DNA of 51,707 nt from Nocardia sp. (GTDB lineage Bacteria; Actinomycetota; Actinomycetes; Mycobacteriales; Mycobacteriaceae): contig NZ_JAODNK010000237.1 in NCBI RefSeq assembly GCF_025465275.1, forward strand, positions 1 through 51,707, written 5' to 3'. Shown piece by piece: positions 43,772 to 51,707 of the stretch (positions are counted from its first letter, which is position 1; every line of letters begins with the position of its first letter). A program made the position numbers and the translations under genes. The notes beneath the pieces were generated by a model. It was given only the letters and a program-made list of their open reading frames with translations, had not been told where the DNA came from and made no database searches.

Positions 43772-45450
43772 CGGTTCTCCTGGAGATCGTTTCGGGCCAC
43801 GCCGAAGGCTCGGAATCTGGCGTGCCGGTGCGCTATGAGATCGGTTGCGGACCAGGCGCGCAGTTCGTGGACGGCCTGGCGCAAGGCGCGGCGCAGCAGT
43901 GCGGTGGCGGCGGCGGGTTGCTGATCCGCGCCGCCCTCTGGCTCGGGGATCACCGCATCGGCAATGCCCAGCTCCAGCAGGGCGGCCGAATCCACGCGCA
44001 GTGCGCGTGCCGCCCGAGGTGCGGCGGCCGCGTCCTGCCAGAGGATGGAGGCGCAGCCCTCGGCACTGATCACCGAGTAGACGGCGTTCTCGCACACCAG
44101 CACGCGGTCGGCGACCGCAAGTGCCAGCGCTCCCCCGCTGCCGCCCTCACCGGTGATCACCGCGACGACCGGAACCGGCAGTCCGGCAAGCAGTTTCAGA
44201 TTCTCGGCGATGGCCACCGCCTGGCCCTGCTCCTCGGCGGTGATACCCGGATACGCGCCGGCGGTGTCGACGAGGGTGACCACCGGCAAGCCGAGCTTGG
44301 CTGCCAGCCGCAGCACTCGCGCGGCCTTGCGATAACCCGCAGGAGTCGGCATGCCGTAGTTACGGTGCAACAGCTCAGCGGCCGTATGGCCCTTCTGGGT
44401 GCCGAGCACTACGACCGGCACGCCGTCGAGGCGGGCGAGTCCGGCCACCATGGCCGGGCAGTCCGCGCTCATACGATCACCGTGCAGCTCGACGAATTCC
44501 TCGAAGGCACCGGCCAAGTGGTCCAGGGTGGTGGGGCGGCCCAGTCGCCGAGCCGCGCGGACCCGCTCCCAGGAATCGACCACGGGCACCGCGGCCGAAT
44601 CGGTGATGACCGCGTCGGCATCGTTCGTATAGGGCCGGGCGGAGCGCACCGTCATGGCCACCAGTCGAATCAGCCTGTCGCGCAATGCGGACCGATGGCA
44701 GATCATATCGACGATGCCGTGCTCGAGCAGGAATTCAGCGGTCTGGAAGCCGGGCGGCAGTGTCTGCCCGATGGTCTGCCGGATCACACGCGGACCCGCG
44801 AAGCCCAGGCGCGCACCGGGTTCCGCGACGATCACATCGGTGGAGGTGGCGAACGAGGCCGCCACGCCGCCATAGGTGGGGTCGGAGATCACCGAGATCG
44901 TGAGTACCCCGGCCTCGTCCAGACGCTGTAGCGCGCGACTGGTCTTGGCCATCTGCATGAGCGCGATAATGCCCTCCTGCATGCGCGCCCCACCGGACGC
45001 CGTCACCAGAATGAGCGGACGGCGTTCTGCCAGTGCGGCTTCGGCGGCCGCCGCAATGGCCTCACCGACAGCGCTGCCCAGACTGCCGCCCAGGAAGCGG
45101 AAGTCCATGACTGCCAGTACCACCGGCGTCTCACCCAGAGTGCCGCGCACGCAGCGCACAGCATCGGGCATCCCGGTCCGGTCGCGCGCCTGTTCGAGCC
45201 GTTCCGGATAGGGGCGGGAATCGGTGAACCCCAGTGGATCCGAGAGGGTTTCGGCATACTCGACCGGCTCCGCGGAGCACGCATCCAGCAGCAGTTCGAT
45301 GCGCTGATCGGCGGTCAGCATGCCGTGGTTGTCGCACTCCGGGCAAACCCGGTCGGCGCGTTCATAGCGTTTGACGTAGATCATCGCCGCACACCCCGGG
45401 CACAGCATCCAGGATGTGCCTGCGGCCGTGGCAGTTTCGAGAATGGTCAT
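43768..45450 (-). CDS. accDA: Fused acetyl-CoA carboxylase carboxyltransferase (AccD-AccA)
   Basis: 560 residues. N-terminal beta half starts with a four-Cys zinc ribbon (Cys17, Cys20, Cys36, Cys39: CPGC and CPEC), then MDFRFLGGSLGSAVGE and ASGGARMQEG. After about residue 290 the alpha half begins: VRAARRLGRPTTLDHL, FEEFVELHGDRMSAD, DTAGAYPGITAEEQGQ, ITGEGGSGGALAL. In E. coli these are two proteins; here they are one chain. The start (ATG 45450 or 45453, GGAGGA upstream) overlaps the PfaD stop. It transfers CO2 from biotin to acetyl-CoA to give malonyl-CoA for the adjacent lipid synthase. Confidence 0.93.
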   Translation of the reverse strand: MTILETATAAGTSWMLCPGCAAMIYVKRYERADRVCPECDNHGMLTADQRIELLLDACSAEPVEYAETLSDPLGFTDSRPYPERLEQARDRTGMPDAVRCVRGTLGETPVVLAVMDFRFLGGSLGSAVGEAIAAAAEAALAERRPLILVTASGGARMQEGIIALMQMAKTSRALQRLDEAGVLTISVISDPTYGGVAASFATSTDVIVAEPGARLGFAGPRVIRQTIGQTLPPGFQTAEFLLEHGIVDMICHRSALRDRLIRLVAMTVRSARPYTNDADAVITDSAAVPVVDSWERVRAARRLGRPTTLDHLAGAFEEFVELHGDRMSADCPAMVAGLARLDGVPVVVLGTQKGHTAAELLHRNYGMPTPAGYRKAARVLRLAAKLGLPVVTLVDTAGAYPGITAEEQGQAVAIAENLKLLAGLPVPVVAVITGEGGSGGALALAVADRVLVCENAVYSVISAEGCASILWQDAAAAPRAARALRVDSAALLELGIADAVIPEPEGGADQQPAAATALLRRALRQAVHELRAWSATDLIAHRHARFRAFGVARNDLQENR

Positions 45451-47021
45451 CATTCCTCCGTCGGACGGGGCGCGTACCGGGCGCACTCGGCCGGCAGCCG
45501 CACACCGGCGGCACGCAATTGCGCGACCCGGGTGAGGTAGGCCGCGCCCGTCATCAGCTGGTCCGCGATATCGGCCACGGACCGGTTCTCCGGCGCGGTG
45601 AGGTAGGTGCCCGCCGCCCAGCTGTTGAAGCCGCCCATGGCCGGTCCGCACCAGATCTGGTAGTCGGCGAGGCGATCGGCTTCGCCGCGAATGCTCCAGC
45701 CCGAGGACAGGCCCAGGTACCAGCGGAACACCAGCGCCATGCGGGCCTTGGGATCACCCTCGGCGGCGGTCAGCTGAGCCGGATCACGTTCGGTGAAGTA
45801 GCTGATGCACTCCTGCCAGATTTCCGCGAGCGGACGCCGGAAGAGCTTCTCCTCCAGTTCCTTTCGCACCTGCTCCGGCAGCGCTTCCATACCGTCGTAG
45901 GCTCGGTACAGGTCGTAGAGCCGGTGCGCGCGGGCGGCGAACATGGTGCCGCGCCGCAGTACCTGGACCTGCACGCCGAGTTCGAACATGTCCGAAGACG
46001 GTGCCATGGTGCAGTCCGCGAACTGCGCGGTGGCGAGCAACTTCTTGGTGGCCACGGACTGATTCGCCTCGCGGGCAGCCTGATTGACCGAACCGGTGAC
46101 GATATAGGCCGCGCCCAGGGCGAAGGCGGACGCCGCCGCATCGGGGGTACCGATGCCGCCTGCCGCGCCGATGCGAACCGCAGCCGCTCCGGGCACGGTA
46201 AGCGCGATCCGGTCCCGCGCCGCTACCAGCTCGGGCAGCAGCACCAGCAGGGGCCTGCGATCGGTGTGGCCGCCCGAATCCGACTCCGCCGTAATGTCAT
46301 CGGCCATCGGCACCCGCTCGGCCAGCTCGGCCTGCTCAGCGGTGATCTGCCCGCTCTCGACGAGCTGACGCAGCAATCGAGCCGGTGCCGGGCGCAGGAA
46401 CAGTTCGGCAACCTCGACCCGGGAAACCTTGGCGATCAGCCGATTCCGGCATTCGATGCCGCCCTGCCGATCCGCCACCAGCCCGGAGGCCCGGTAGCGC
46501 ACCACCTCCGCCGTGAGATCCATGAAGGCCGAGGCCTCCAGGCAGCGCACGCCGTATCGCAGGCAGGCATCTACGATCGCCCGCTCCAGCGCGGGCTCGG
46601 ACGGGCTGTGAATCAGGTTGCAGGCGAAGGGCTTATCACCCAGACGCCCGGCGATCTCGGCCAGCGCGGCGTCGACCGCCTGCGGGGCCACGCCCGCCGC
46701 ACCATAACTGGCCAGGTACCCGGCCTCGGCCATGGCGATCACCAGTGCGGGCGAGGCGATGCCATTGGCCATCGCACCCGCCGCATAGGCCGCACGCACA
46801 CCGTGTGCGGCCCGGAACGCACTGTCCCCCAGTCGCTGTGCGGGCAGCGGCGGCACCGCCGCGAGCACCTGCCCGCGCGCGCCGGCGGCCCAGTCGTCGG
46901 TGGTGGCGGCGACCCGGCCGCTGTCGGTCCGGACAATCCAGCACGGGCGGTCCAGCTCGAGCAGCCGTGCGGTGATATCCGCGGGCGTCTCGGCGAGGGC
47001 CGGACTGCCGAAGGTGGTCAT
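45450..47021 (-). CDS. pfaD: PfaD-like enoyl reductase of secondary lipid/PUFA synthase
   Basis: 523 residues, the length of PfaD. FMN TIM-barrel protein of the nitronate-monooxygenase superfamily. Recognisable PfaD features: MANGIASPALVIAMAEAGYLASYGAAG, FACNLIHSPSEPALE, VRIGAAGGIGTPDAAASAFALGAAYIVTGSVNQA, MAPSSDMFELGVQVQVLRRGTMFAARAHRLYDLY, and C-terminal FRWYLGLSSGWSIRGE. These distinguish it from ordinary nitronate monooxygenases. In PUFA synthases it reduces the enoyl-ACP double bond in trans. Overlaps the dehydratase gene upstream by ATGA. Confidence 0.93.
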   Translation of the reverse strand: MTTFGSPALAETPADITARLLELDRPCWIVRTDSGRVAATTDDWAAGARGQVLAAVPPLPAQRLGDSAFRAAHGVRAAYAAGAMANGIASPALVIAMAEAGYLASYGAAGVAPQAVDAALAEIAGRLGDKPFACNLIHSPSEPALERAIVDACLRYGVRCLEASAFMDLTAEVVRYRASGLVADRQGGIECRNRLIAKVSRVEVAELFLRPAPARLLRQLVESGQITAEQAELAERVPMADDITAESDSGGHTDRRPLLVLLPELVAARDRIALTVPGAAAVRIGAAGGIGTPDAAASAFALGAAYIVTGSVNQAAREANQSVATKKLLATAQFADCTMAPSSDMFELGVQVQVLRRGTMFAARAHRLYDLYRAYDGMEALPEQVRKELEEKLFRRPLAEIWQECISYFTERDPAQLTAAEGDPKARMALVFRWYLGLSSGWSIRGEADRLADYQIWCGPAMGGFNSWAAGTYLTAPENRSVADIADQLMTGAAYLTRVAQLRAAGVRLPAECARYAPRPTEE

Positions 47022-49147
47022 GGGCGCGCCTTTCGATCGGCGAGTTCGACTGCCAGATCCACGAGTTCGTAGATGCGCAGTCCGGGCTTCCACAGCGAGC
47101 CGTCCACAACGACGGTCACCCCGTGCGGTCCGCGCCGCACCGATTTGATGTGCGCCTCGAGTTCCACGCTGCCGTCGGAGGGCAGGAACTGACCGCGATA
47201 GCGCCAGCTGAACGCGAGGTCCGGCGGAATCCGGAACACCGGATCGACCATGCCGTCGGCGAATCCGGCGTCCAGCATCCACTCCTGTACGGCGTGAATG
47301 ACCGACTCGACGCCGAGGGAGCCCGGAATCACCGGGTCCAGATAGAAGTGCCGTGTGAAGAACCAGTCGGAGTCGTCGATCGCGCGCAGCGAACGCAGGT
47401 AGCCCGCACCGTAATTGCCGCCGCCGTCCACCACCTCGACCCGGTCGATCAGGGCCAGCTTGTCGTGCGAGCACGCCATCGCCGCCGAATCCGCCCGGCG
47501 CGCAGCCACATCGATGACTCGTGGCTGCACACCCGGCTGACCGGCCAGCCAGGTCGGCACGAAACGCCCGGCGTCGAGGCCGGTCTGATTGCCCAGGGCC
47601 TCGTCGCTGAAGTAGCCGAACATGGTTTCGCCCCGGTAGAACGGCTCACCGTCCACGCTCAGCGTGTAATCGAAGGTCTGCAGCGACGATCCGGGCAGGA
47701 TCGTCGTGGACAGCAATCGAGAGGTCTGCTCGATGGTGGCATTACGCAGATCCACCTGGCGCAGCACCGTCGCGGTACCGCCCAGATTCCGCAGGCTCAG
47801 GGTCACACCGGGCTGCGTGCGCGTCGGCCCGACGTAGTAGCCCATGAGCAGCGCGGCCTGCAGCGAGGTCTCCATGTAGACGAAGTGCGGCATCGAGTCG
47901 TTCGCCGTATCGGCGTAGTACCAGGAGTCGGCAGGTGAGTCGTATTCGGTGACATACGTGGCACTGTCGAGATTGCCGCGCGCGCCGTCGAAGTCGCGTA
48001 CCCGGTCCACCAGCAGGAGCCCACCGGTGGGGAGCCGGGTCGCCCGAATGCCGGTGTACTCGGCGAACTCCTGACCCATGGCAATGGCCTGATCGCCACG
48101 CGCCAGGTGCGCCATATGGAACTCGTTGAGCAGCAGGGCACCCGCCGCACCGCCGGGGCCGACGTCGATGCCCTGCGGTTCGACGACCGTGACCGTCACA
48201 CCGACCGGATCGGTCCCCTGCCCGAACGACGCCGTCGCCACCAGGTGCGGCCGCGGCACCAGGTCGAGGCTCTCGATCACGAGTTCGACCGTGCCGGTGG
48301 TACTTCCGGCGACAGATTCCGAAACACCGCCGGTGAGAGCGCTACCCGAGAGGCACAGCGGCATCCCGGTGTAGAGCGCGAAGACCTCTGCCGCCTGGAG
48401 AGCGGCCGAACGCGGGTCACCCTCGAACCGCGCTGCGACAAAACCGTTTCCACTGCCGCCGTACAAATCGATCCGGCTCACCTCGGTCAGCACCAGAGCG
48501 GTGGTGGCCGCGAGCCGAGCCGCCGCCTCGACGCCTGCCCGGTGATGCCCGGCACCGAACACGGCGGCGATCTCACCATGGACCAACTGCTCGAGCGCCG
48601 CCCTATCCAGCCACACCCGATCGGTCCGAGCCAGCGCCTTGAACGCGCCCTCCGGCGCGACACCGGCCGCAGGGACCAGCGCCACCGAGGCGGCGTCCGA
48701 CACCACGGGATCACCCGCGCCCTGCCGCAGCAGAGCCTGCCGCCAAATCCCCCGCTGCAATGCGATCTGCGCGGACAGCGCGGAACGATGCGCCGCAACC
48801 ACACCCGCCCGAATCTCCGCGATTGGATCGATTCGATGGACTGCGATCACCTCCAGGACCGAGTCAGCCGCCACAGGAGCGCGGTCCACCGGAATGGCAA
48901 CGGCCGGGTCCGCGCCGCCCACTGAAGCCGGATCGGACGCAGGCGCAACACCCGCGGCCGAGGACGACTGCGGGATCGGATCGATACCCACCGGTGAGAC
49001 CGGGGCCGCCGTCGGGGCGGTGCCCGACACCGGAGCGGGGTCCGCATGAGGTGAACTCGCCGCCGTGGCAGCGGGATCCACTGGTTGCCGGGCCTGCGGT
49101 GCGCCCATGGGGTCGAAGGGAATGCCGTCGAATTCGAGCACTGTCAT
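47018..49147 (-). CDS. Double FabA-like dehydratase (separate PfaC DH-DH part)
   Basis: 709 residues from ATG 49147 (overlaps the PfaA stop; ATG 49156 is in frame but less likely). Residues 15-95 are an Ala/Pro-rich linker. The 95-200 region has the helix AHRSALSAQIALQRGIW and WLDRAALEQLVHGEIAAVFG, which in PfaC lies between the CLF and the first DH. Two FabA-type hotdog units follow: the first has ANDSMPHFVYMETSLQ (about 415-430), the second has the classical catalytic motif RHFYLDPVIPGSLGVE (His near 600). In PfaC these DH domains are fused to KS-CLF; here they stand alone, so KS-CLF genes are expected beyond the window. Confidence 0.88.
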   Translation of the reverse strand: MTVLEFDGIPFDPMGAPQARQPVDPAATAASSPHADPAPVSGTAPTAAPVSPVGIDPIPQSSSAAGVAPASDPASVGGADPAVAIPVDRAPVAADSVLEVIAVHRIDPIAEIRAGVVAAHRSALSAQIALQRGIWRQALLRQGAGDPVVSDAASVALVPAAGVAPEGAFKALARTDRVWLDRAALEQLVHGEIAAVFGAGHHRAGVEAAARLAATTALVLTEVSRIDLYGGSGNGFVAARFEGDPRSAALQAAEVFALYTGMPLCLSGSALTGGVSESVAGSTTGTVELVIESLDLVPRPHLVATASFGQGTDPVGVTVTVVEPQGIDVGPGGAAGALLLNEFHMAHLARGDQAIAMGQEFAEYTGIRATRLPTGGLLLVDRVRDFDGARGNLDSATYVTEYDSPADSWYYADTANDSMPHFVYMETSLQAALLMGYYVGPTRTQPGVTLSLRNLGGTATVLRQVDLRNATIEQTSRLLSTTILPGSSLQTFDYTLSVDGEPFYRGETMFGYFSDEALGNQTGLDAGRFVPTWLAGQPGVQPRVIDVAARRADSAAMACSHDKLALIDRVEVVDGGGNYGAGYLRSLRAIDDSDWFFTRHFYLDPVIPGSLGVESVIHAVQEWMLDAGFADGMVDPVFRIPPDLAFSWRYRGQFLPSDGSVELEAHIKSVRRGPHGVTVVVDGSLWKPGLRIYELVDLAVELADRKARP

Positions 49148-51707
49148 GCCTGCCACCCCTTCACAGAGATTCGGAACTTGTCCGTCAGATCGGGTGTCGT
49201 GAGCACGGTGACATCCGAGAACCGTTGCAGCACTGTGCCGTCGAGCGACAGCGCCGTCGCATCGATGACCGCTTCCATGCGTGCCGCGCGGGGGTTGTCC
49301 ACTACCACCAGGAAGGGATCACCTGCGGGCAGCGGGGCGAAAAAGTCGATCTTCCCCACACCGAGCGGCAAGCACGCCGTGCCCAGCAGCCGATGCCCCA
49401 GCACCGGGGGAACCTGCAAGATCAGGTCGGCGAGCACCGGATTGTGCAGACGGCCCGCGTACGCGCCGTTCGCCACCGGGTCCGCGGGCAGTGCGCATTC
49501 CAGCACCAGAGCGTCGTCGCTCTCGGCGCGCACCGACCGCAGCCCCTGCAGTGCGGGACCGTGGAATTGGATCGCCTCGTGGTAGATCCGTTCGGCACTG
49601 ACGCCGGGGCCTGCCGGAACTTGTTGACGCGGAGCGGAATCCGGTCCGTCGGCCAGGAGCAGCGTCGTCCGGAAGCGGGCCGCACCATCACCGAAGACCG
49701 TCACGCGGACAGCCGTCCGGCCATCCACCGACTCGACCGGAGTCAGCTCAATATCCAGAGTCGCCACCGGATGGTCGAAGACCACCCCGCGCAGCACCTG
49801 GAAATCCCGCGCACCCACCACGATTCGCCCGGGCTGGGTGCGCTCGGCGAGGTGGATCATGGTGCCCAGTCCGAAGGTGGCGGGCAGCACGATGTGCTCC
49901 CCGACGCGGTGTGCCGCGATCACGGGCTCGTCGGTGAGCCCGAGAATGCCGCGGCGAGCCCGCAGCGGTGCGGTCACCGCCGCACCCGTCGACAGTGCGG
50001 TCGCCGCGCCGACCAGCAGTACCGGCTCTTCCCGGCGCGATTTCGTGAACTGCGCGGTGAAGGCGGCTGCACCGGCGGCCGGTGCCAGCAGCGGGATGCC
50101 ACGAGCGCTGAAGTGCTCGCGCAGTGCGGGAGTCACCATGCCGCCGTCCCACGCACCCCAGTCCAGGGCGGTGACGTAGCGGTCGGGGTTGCGGTGGCCC
50201 CAGCTCACCGCGAAGCGGCACAGCGCCTCATTGGCCGCCGCGTAGTCGGCCTGTCCGGCATTGCCGAACAATCCGGCAACCGAGGTGAACAGCACCAGGT
50301 GGTGCGGTTCTCCCGCCGCAGCCAGTACCGCGCCGAGCCCGGCGAGCTTGGGCCGCAGTACCCGTTCGATGGAGGCGGCGGTCTTGTCCGGGATGAGCGA
50401 ATCAGCCAGCACGCCCGCGCCGTGCACAACACCGGTAATGGTGTCGCGCCACGGCGCCAGCGCCTCGGTGAGCGCCGCCGCATCGGTGGCGTCCACGGCG
50501 AGGTACTGCGCCCGATCACCCAGTTCGGCCAGCGTCGCGCGGATTTCGCGCACCGCGCGCACCTCCGCGCAAGCCCGGTCGATATCCCTCGGGGTGACAC
50601 CGGTTCCGGCCAGCGCACGAACCGCCGCCGGCTTCAGCCCGGCATCGGCGGTCCCCTGCGCCCACTCCGGCTCCGGAACCAGGACGGTCCGGCCCAGCAG
50701 CAGGAAGCGGCAGTCGGCCACTCGTGCCAGCTCCAGCACACAGGTGGCGGTGACGCCACGTGCGCCGCCGGTGACCAGCAGTACATCGGATTCGGTCAGC
50801 AGGACCGGGCCGAATTCGGTTCCTGCACGCACGATCTCGGTGATCCGAGCCGGAGCGTGCCGACCGGGTACCGGTGTACGTCGCACACCAGTGTTGTCGA
50901 TGCCGATCTCCGGGGTGTCCCACGCCGCATCACACAGCTCTTCGAGCACATGCTCGGCGAGCCGCTGCGGCAGTACCGCCGGATCGATGTCCAGCGCCCG
51001 GCAGAACAGCGCAGGCTGTTCTGCCGCAAGGCTCTTGATCACACCCCCGAGCCCGCCGAGCAGCGCGGCCACCGGCTCCGCGTCACCGCGCAGACCGAGG
51101 TGACCGTCCAGCCGGGTGACGGTCGTGAAACCGGCTCGCCCGGTCGCGCCCCGCAGGCGGGGCAGAACCTGTCCGGCCACCAGAATGGCATCGGACAGAA
51201 TGCGTTGCGCCTGTTCCCATTCGGCGGCCACACCAGCCACCACCACGCAGGCGTCGACCGTTCCGGTCCCGGCCACCGCGCCGAGCCCTTGGGCCCGGAT
51301 AACGGTCCAGCTGCGCGCCCGGAGCTCCTCTTCGATTGCCTCGCAATCGGTTTCCGCGGAATCATCCAGGCAGACCAGCAGTGCGGTGCCGGCCGGGCGA
51401 TAGGGATCCACGGCGAGATCCACCGCGGGCAGCTCGACGAGTTCGACTACATGCCGCGGCGTTTCGGCCGCGGCCTCAGCTTTTGGGTGGACATCACCCC
51501 CGGCCAGCTCGCCCACGATTTGATCGAGTGTGCGTAGCGTGCCGAGTTTCTCCGGCCCCAGCACCGGCAGGTGCGGAAAGCGTTCCTGCAGTGCGCCGAT
51601 CACCTGAACCCGCTTGATCGAATCCACACCCAGATCCGCCTCCAGATCCATGGTCGGATCGACCATCTCCACCGGATAACCGGTCTTGTCCGCGACCACC
51701 TCACGCA
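49144..51707 (-). CDS. pfaA: PfaA-like type I synthase, C-terminal ACP-KR-DH part (5' end outside window)
   Basis: About 854 C-terminal residues are visible; the frame is open off the window end. Domains in order: an ACP with DLEADLGVDSIKRVQ (phosphopantetheine Ser in DSI), a long linker, a KR with LVTGGARGVTATC and the Ser-Tyr-Asn set in FTSVAGLFGNAGQADYAAANEAL, and a C-terminal PS-DH-like domain (AHRVGEHIVLPA and LHNPVLADLILQ with likely His and Asp). This order is that of the PfaA subunit (KS-AT-ACPs-KR-DH). KS, AT and other ACPs are beyond the window. The stop overlaps the dehydratase ATG. Confidence 0.93.
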   Translation of the reverse strand, partial: REVVADKTGYPVEMVDPTMDLEADLGVDSIKRVQVIGALQERFPHLPVLGPEKLGTLRTLDQIVGELAGGDVHPKAEAAAETPRHVVELVELPAVDLAVDPYRPAGTALLVCLDDSAETDCEAIEEELRARSWTVIRAQGLGAVAGTGTVDACVVVAGVAAEWEQAQRILSDAILVAGQVLPRLRGATGRAGFTTVTRLDGHLGLRGDAEPVAALLGGLGGVIKSLAAEQPALFCRALDIDPAVLPQRLAEHVLEELCDAAWDTPEIGIDNTGVRRTPVPGRHAPARITEIVRAGTEFGPVLLTESDVLLVTGGARGVTATCVLELARVADCRFLLLGRTVLVPEPEWAQGTADAGLKPAAVRALAGTGVTPRDIDRACAEVRAVREIRATLAELGDRAQYLAVDATDAAALTEALAPWRDTITGVVHGAGVLADSLIPDKTAASIERVLRPKLAGLGAVLAAAGEPHHLVLFTSVAGLFGNAGQADYAAANEALCRFAVSWGHRNPDRYVTALDWGAWDGGMVTPALREHFSARGIPLLAPAAGAAAFTAQFTKSRREEPVLLVGAATALSTGAAVTAPLRARRGILGLTDEPVIAAHRVGEHIVLPATFGLGTMIHLAERTQPGRIVVGARDFQVLRGVVFDHPVATLDIELTPVESVDGRTAVRVTVFGDGAARFRTTLLLADGPDSAPRQQVPAGPGVSAERIYHEAIQFHGPALQGLRSVRAESDDALVLECALPADPVANGAYAGRLHNPVLADLILQVPPVLGHRLLGTACLPLGVGKIDFFAPLPAGDPFLVVVDNPRAARMEAVIDATALSLDGTVLQRFSDVTVLTTPDLTDKFRISVKGWQA

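Noticed and set aside
45450..47021. Stand-alone nitronate monooxygenase
   Set aside because: The long C-terminal part and the PfaD-specific stretches, plus its position between dehydratase and ACC genes, fit PfaD instead.
48760..51537. 925-residue open frame on the plus strand
   Set aside because: Antisense to the double dehydratase and the PfaA-like gene; composition (Arg, His, Gln, Gly-rich) is that of a GC-rich shadow frame and no domain is visible.
1..51707. tRNA, rRNA, riboswitch or CRISPR features
   Set aside because: No cloverleaf-like, ribosomal or regularly spaced repeat sequence was recognised on either strand by reading.

Overview
The window is GC-rich actinobacterial DNA, most likely from a Nocardia or a close mycolic-acid-containing relative. 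Supporting this are a glcB-type malate synthase, a PapA-like acyltransferase, many CYP-type P450s, frequent GTG starts, ATGA/GTGA gene overlaps and likely leaderless starts. No rRNA, tRNA, CRISPR array, intact IS element or prophage was seen. The species call is an inference from gene style.

Layout. (1) 1-3400: 3' end of malate synthase G, a small membrane protein, and an unlisted 43-residue hydrophobic peptide gene on the minus strand. (2) 3409-13757: two divergent operons that together look like a biosynthetic cluster for an oxidised, desaturated and methylated fatty acid. The minus arm encodes three P450s and an FAD monooxygenase. The plus arm encodes a fatty acyl-AMP ligase, a soluble diiron desaturase, a hotdog thioesterase, a stand-alone ACP, a CMAS-like methyltransferase and a second soluble diiron desaturase. 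A second hotdog protein and a fourth P450 follow (to 15685). (3) 15686-24102: accessory DNA with a broken kinase-like gene, an HxlR/PPOX pair, a small methyltransferase, a PapA-like acyltransferase with a divergent TetR gene and strong operator repeats, a DUF6879/XRE-DUF5753 cassette, and a secreted glycine-rich protein. (4) 24209-33900: a flavin/2Fe-2S reductase divergent from an eight-gene operon: acyl-CoA dehydrogenase, hotdog protein, alpha/beta hydrolase, UgpC-like ATPase, lipoprotein binding protein, metallophosphodiesterase and two permeases. This is followed by an amidohydrolase. (5) 34030-41700: single genes, including an epoxide-hydrolase-like/TetR divergent pair with twin operators, small membrane and lipoprotein genes, a truncated GNAT gene, an FAD monooxygenase and an MBL-fold hydrolase. 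(6) 41826-51707 (runs off the end): a minus-strand operon in which every junction overlaps. In transcription order it encodes a PfaA-like megasynthase (ACP-KR-DH part visible), a double FabA-like dehydratase, a PfaD-like enoyl reductase, a fused AccD-AccA carboxyltransferase, AccB and AccC.

How the genes work together. The last operon pairs a PUFA-synthase-type secondary lipid synthase with a dedicated, bacterial-type multi-subunit acetyl-CoA carboxylase that would supply malonyl-CoA. The 3.4-13.8 kb cluster should activate a free fatty acid as acyl-AMP, load it on the ACP, desaturate it with soluble ferritin-like enzymes, methylate and hydroxylate it, and release it by thioesterase. Its gene set resembles polyyne/alkyne clusters, but soluble diiron enzymes replace the usual membrane desaturases. 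These two lipid systems are the most interesting content of the window.
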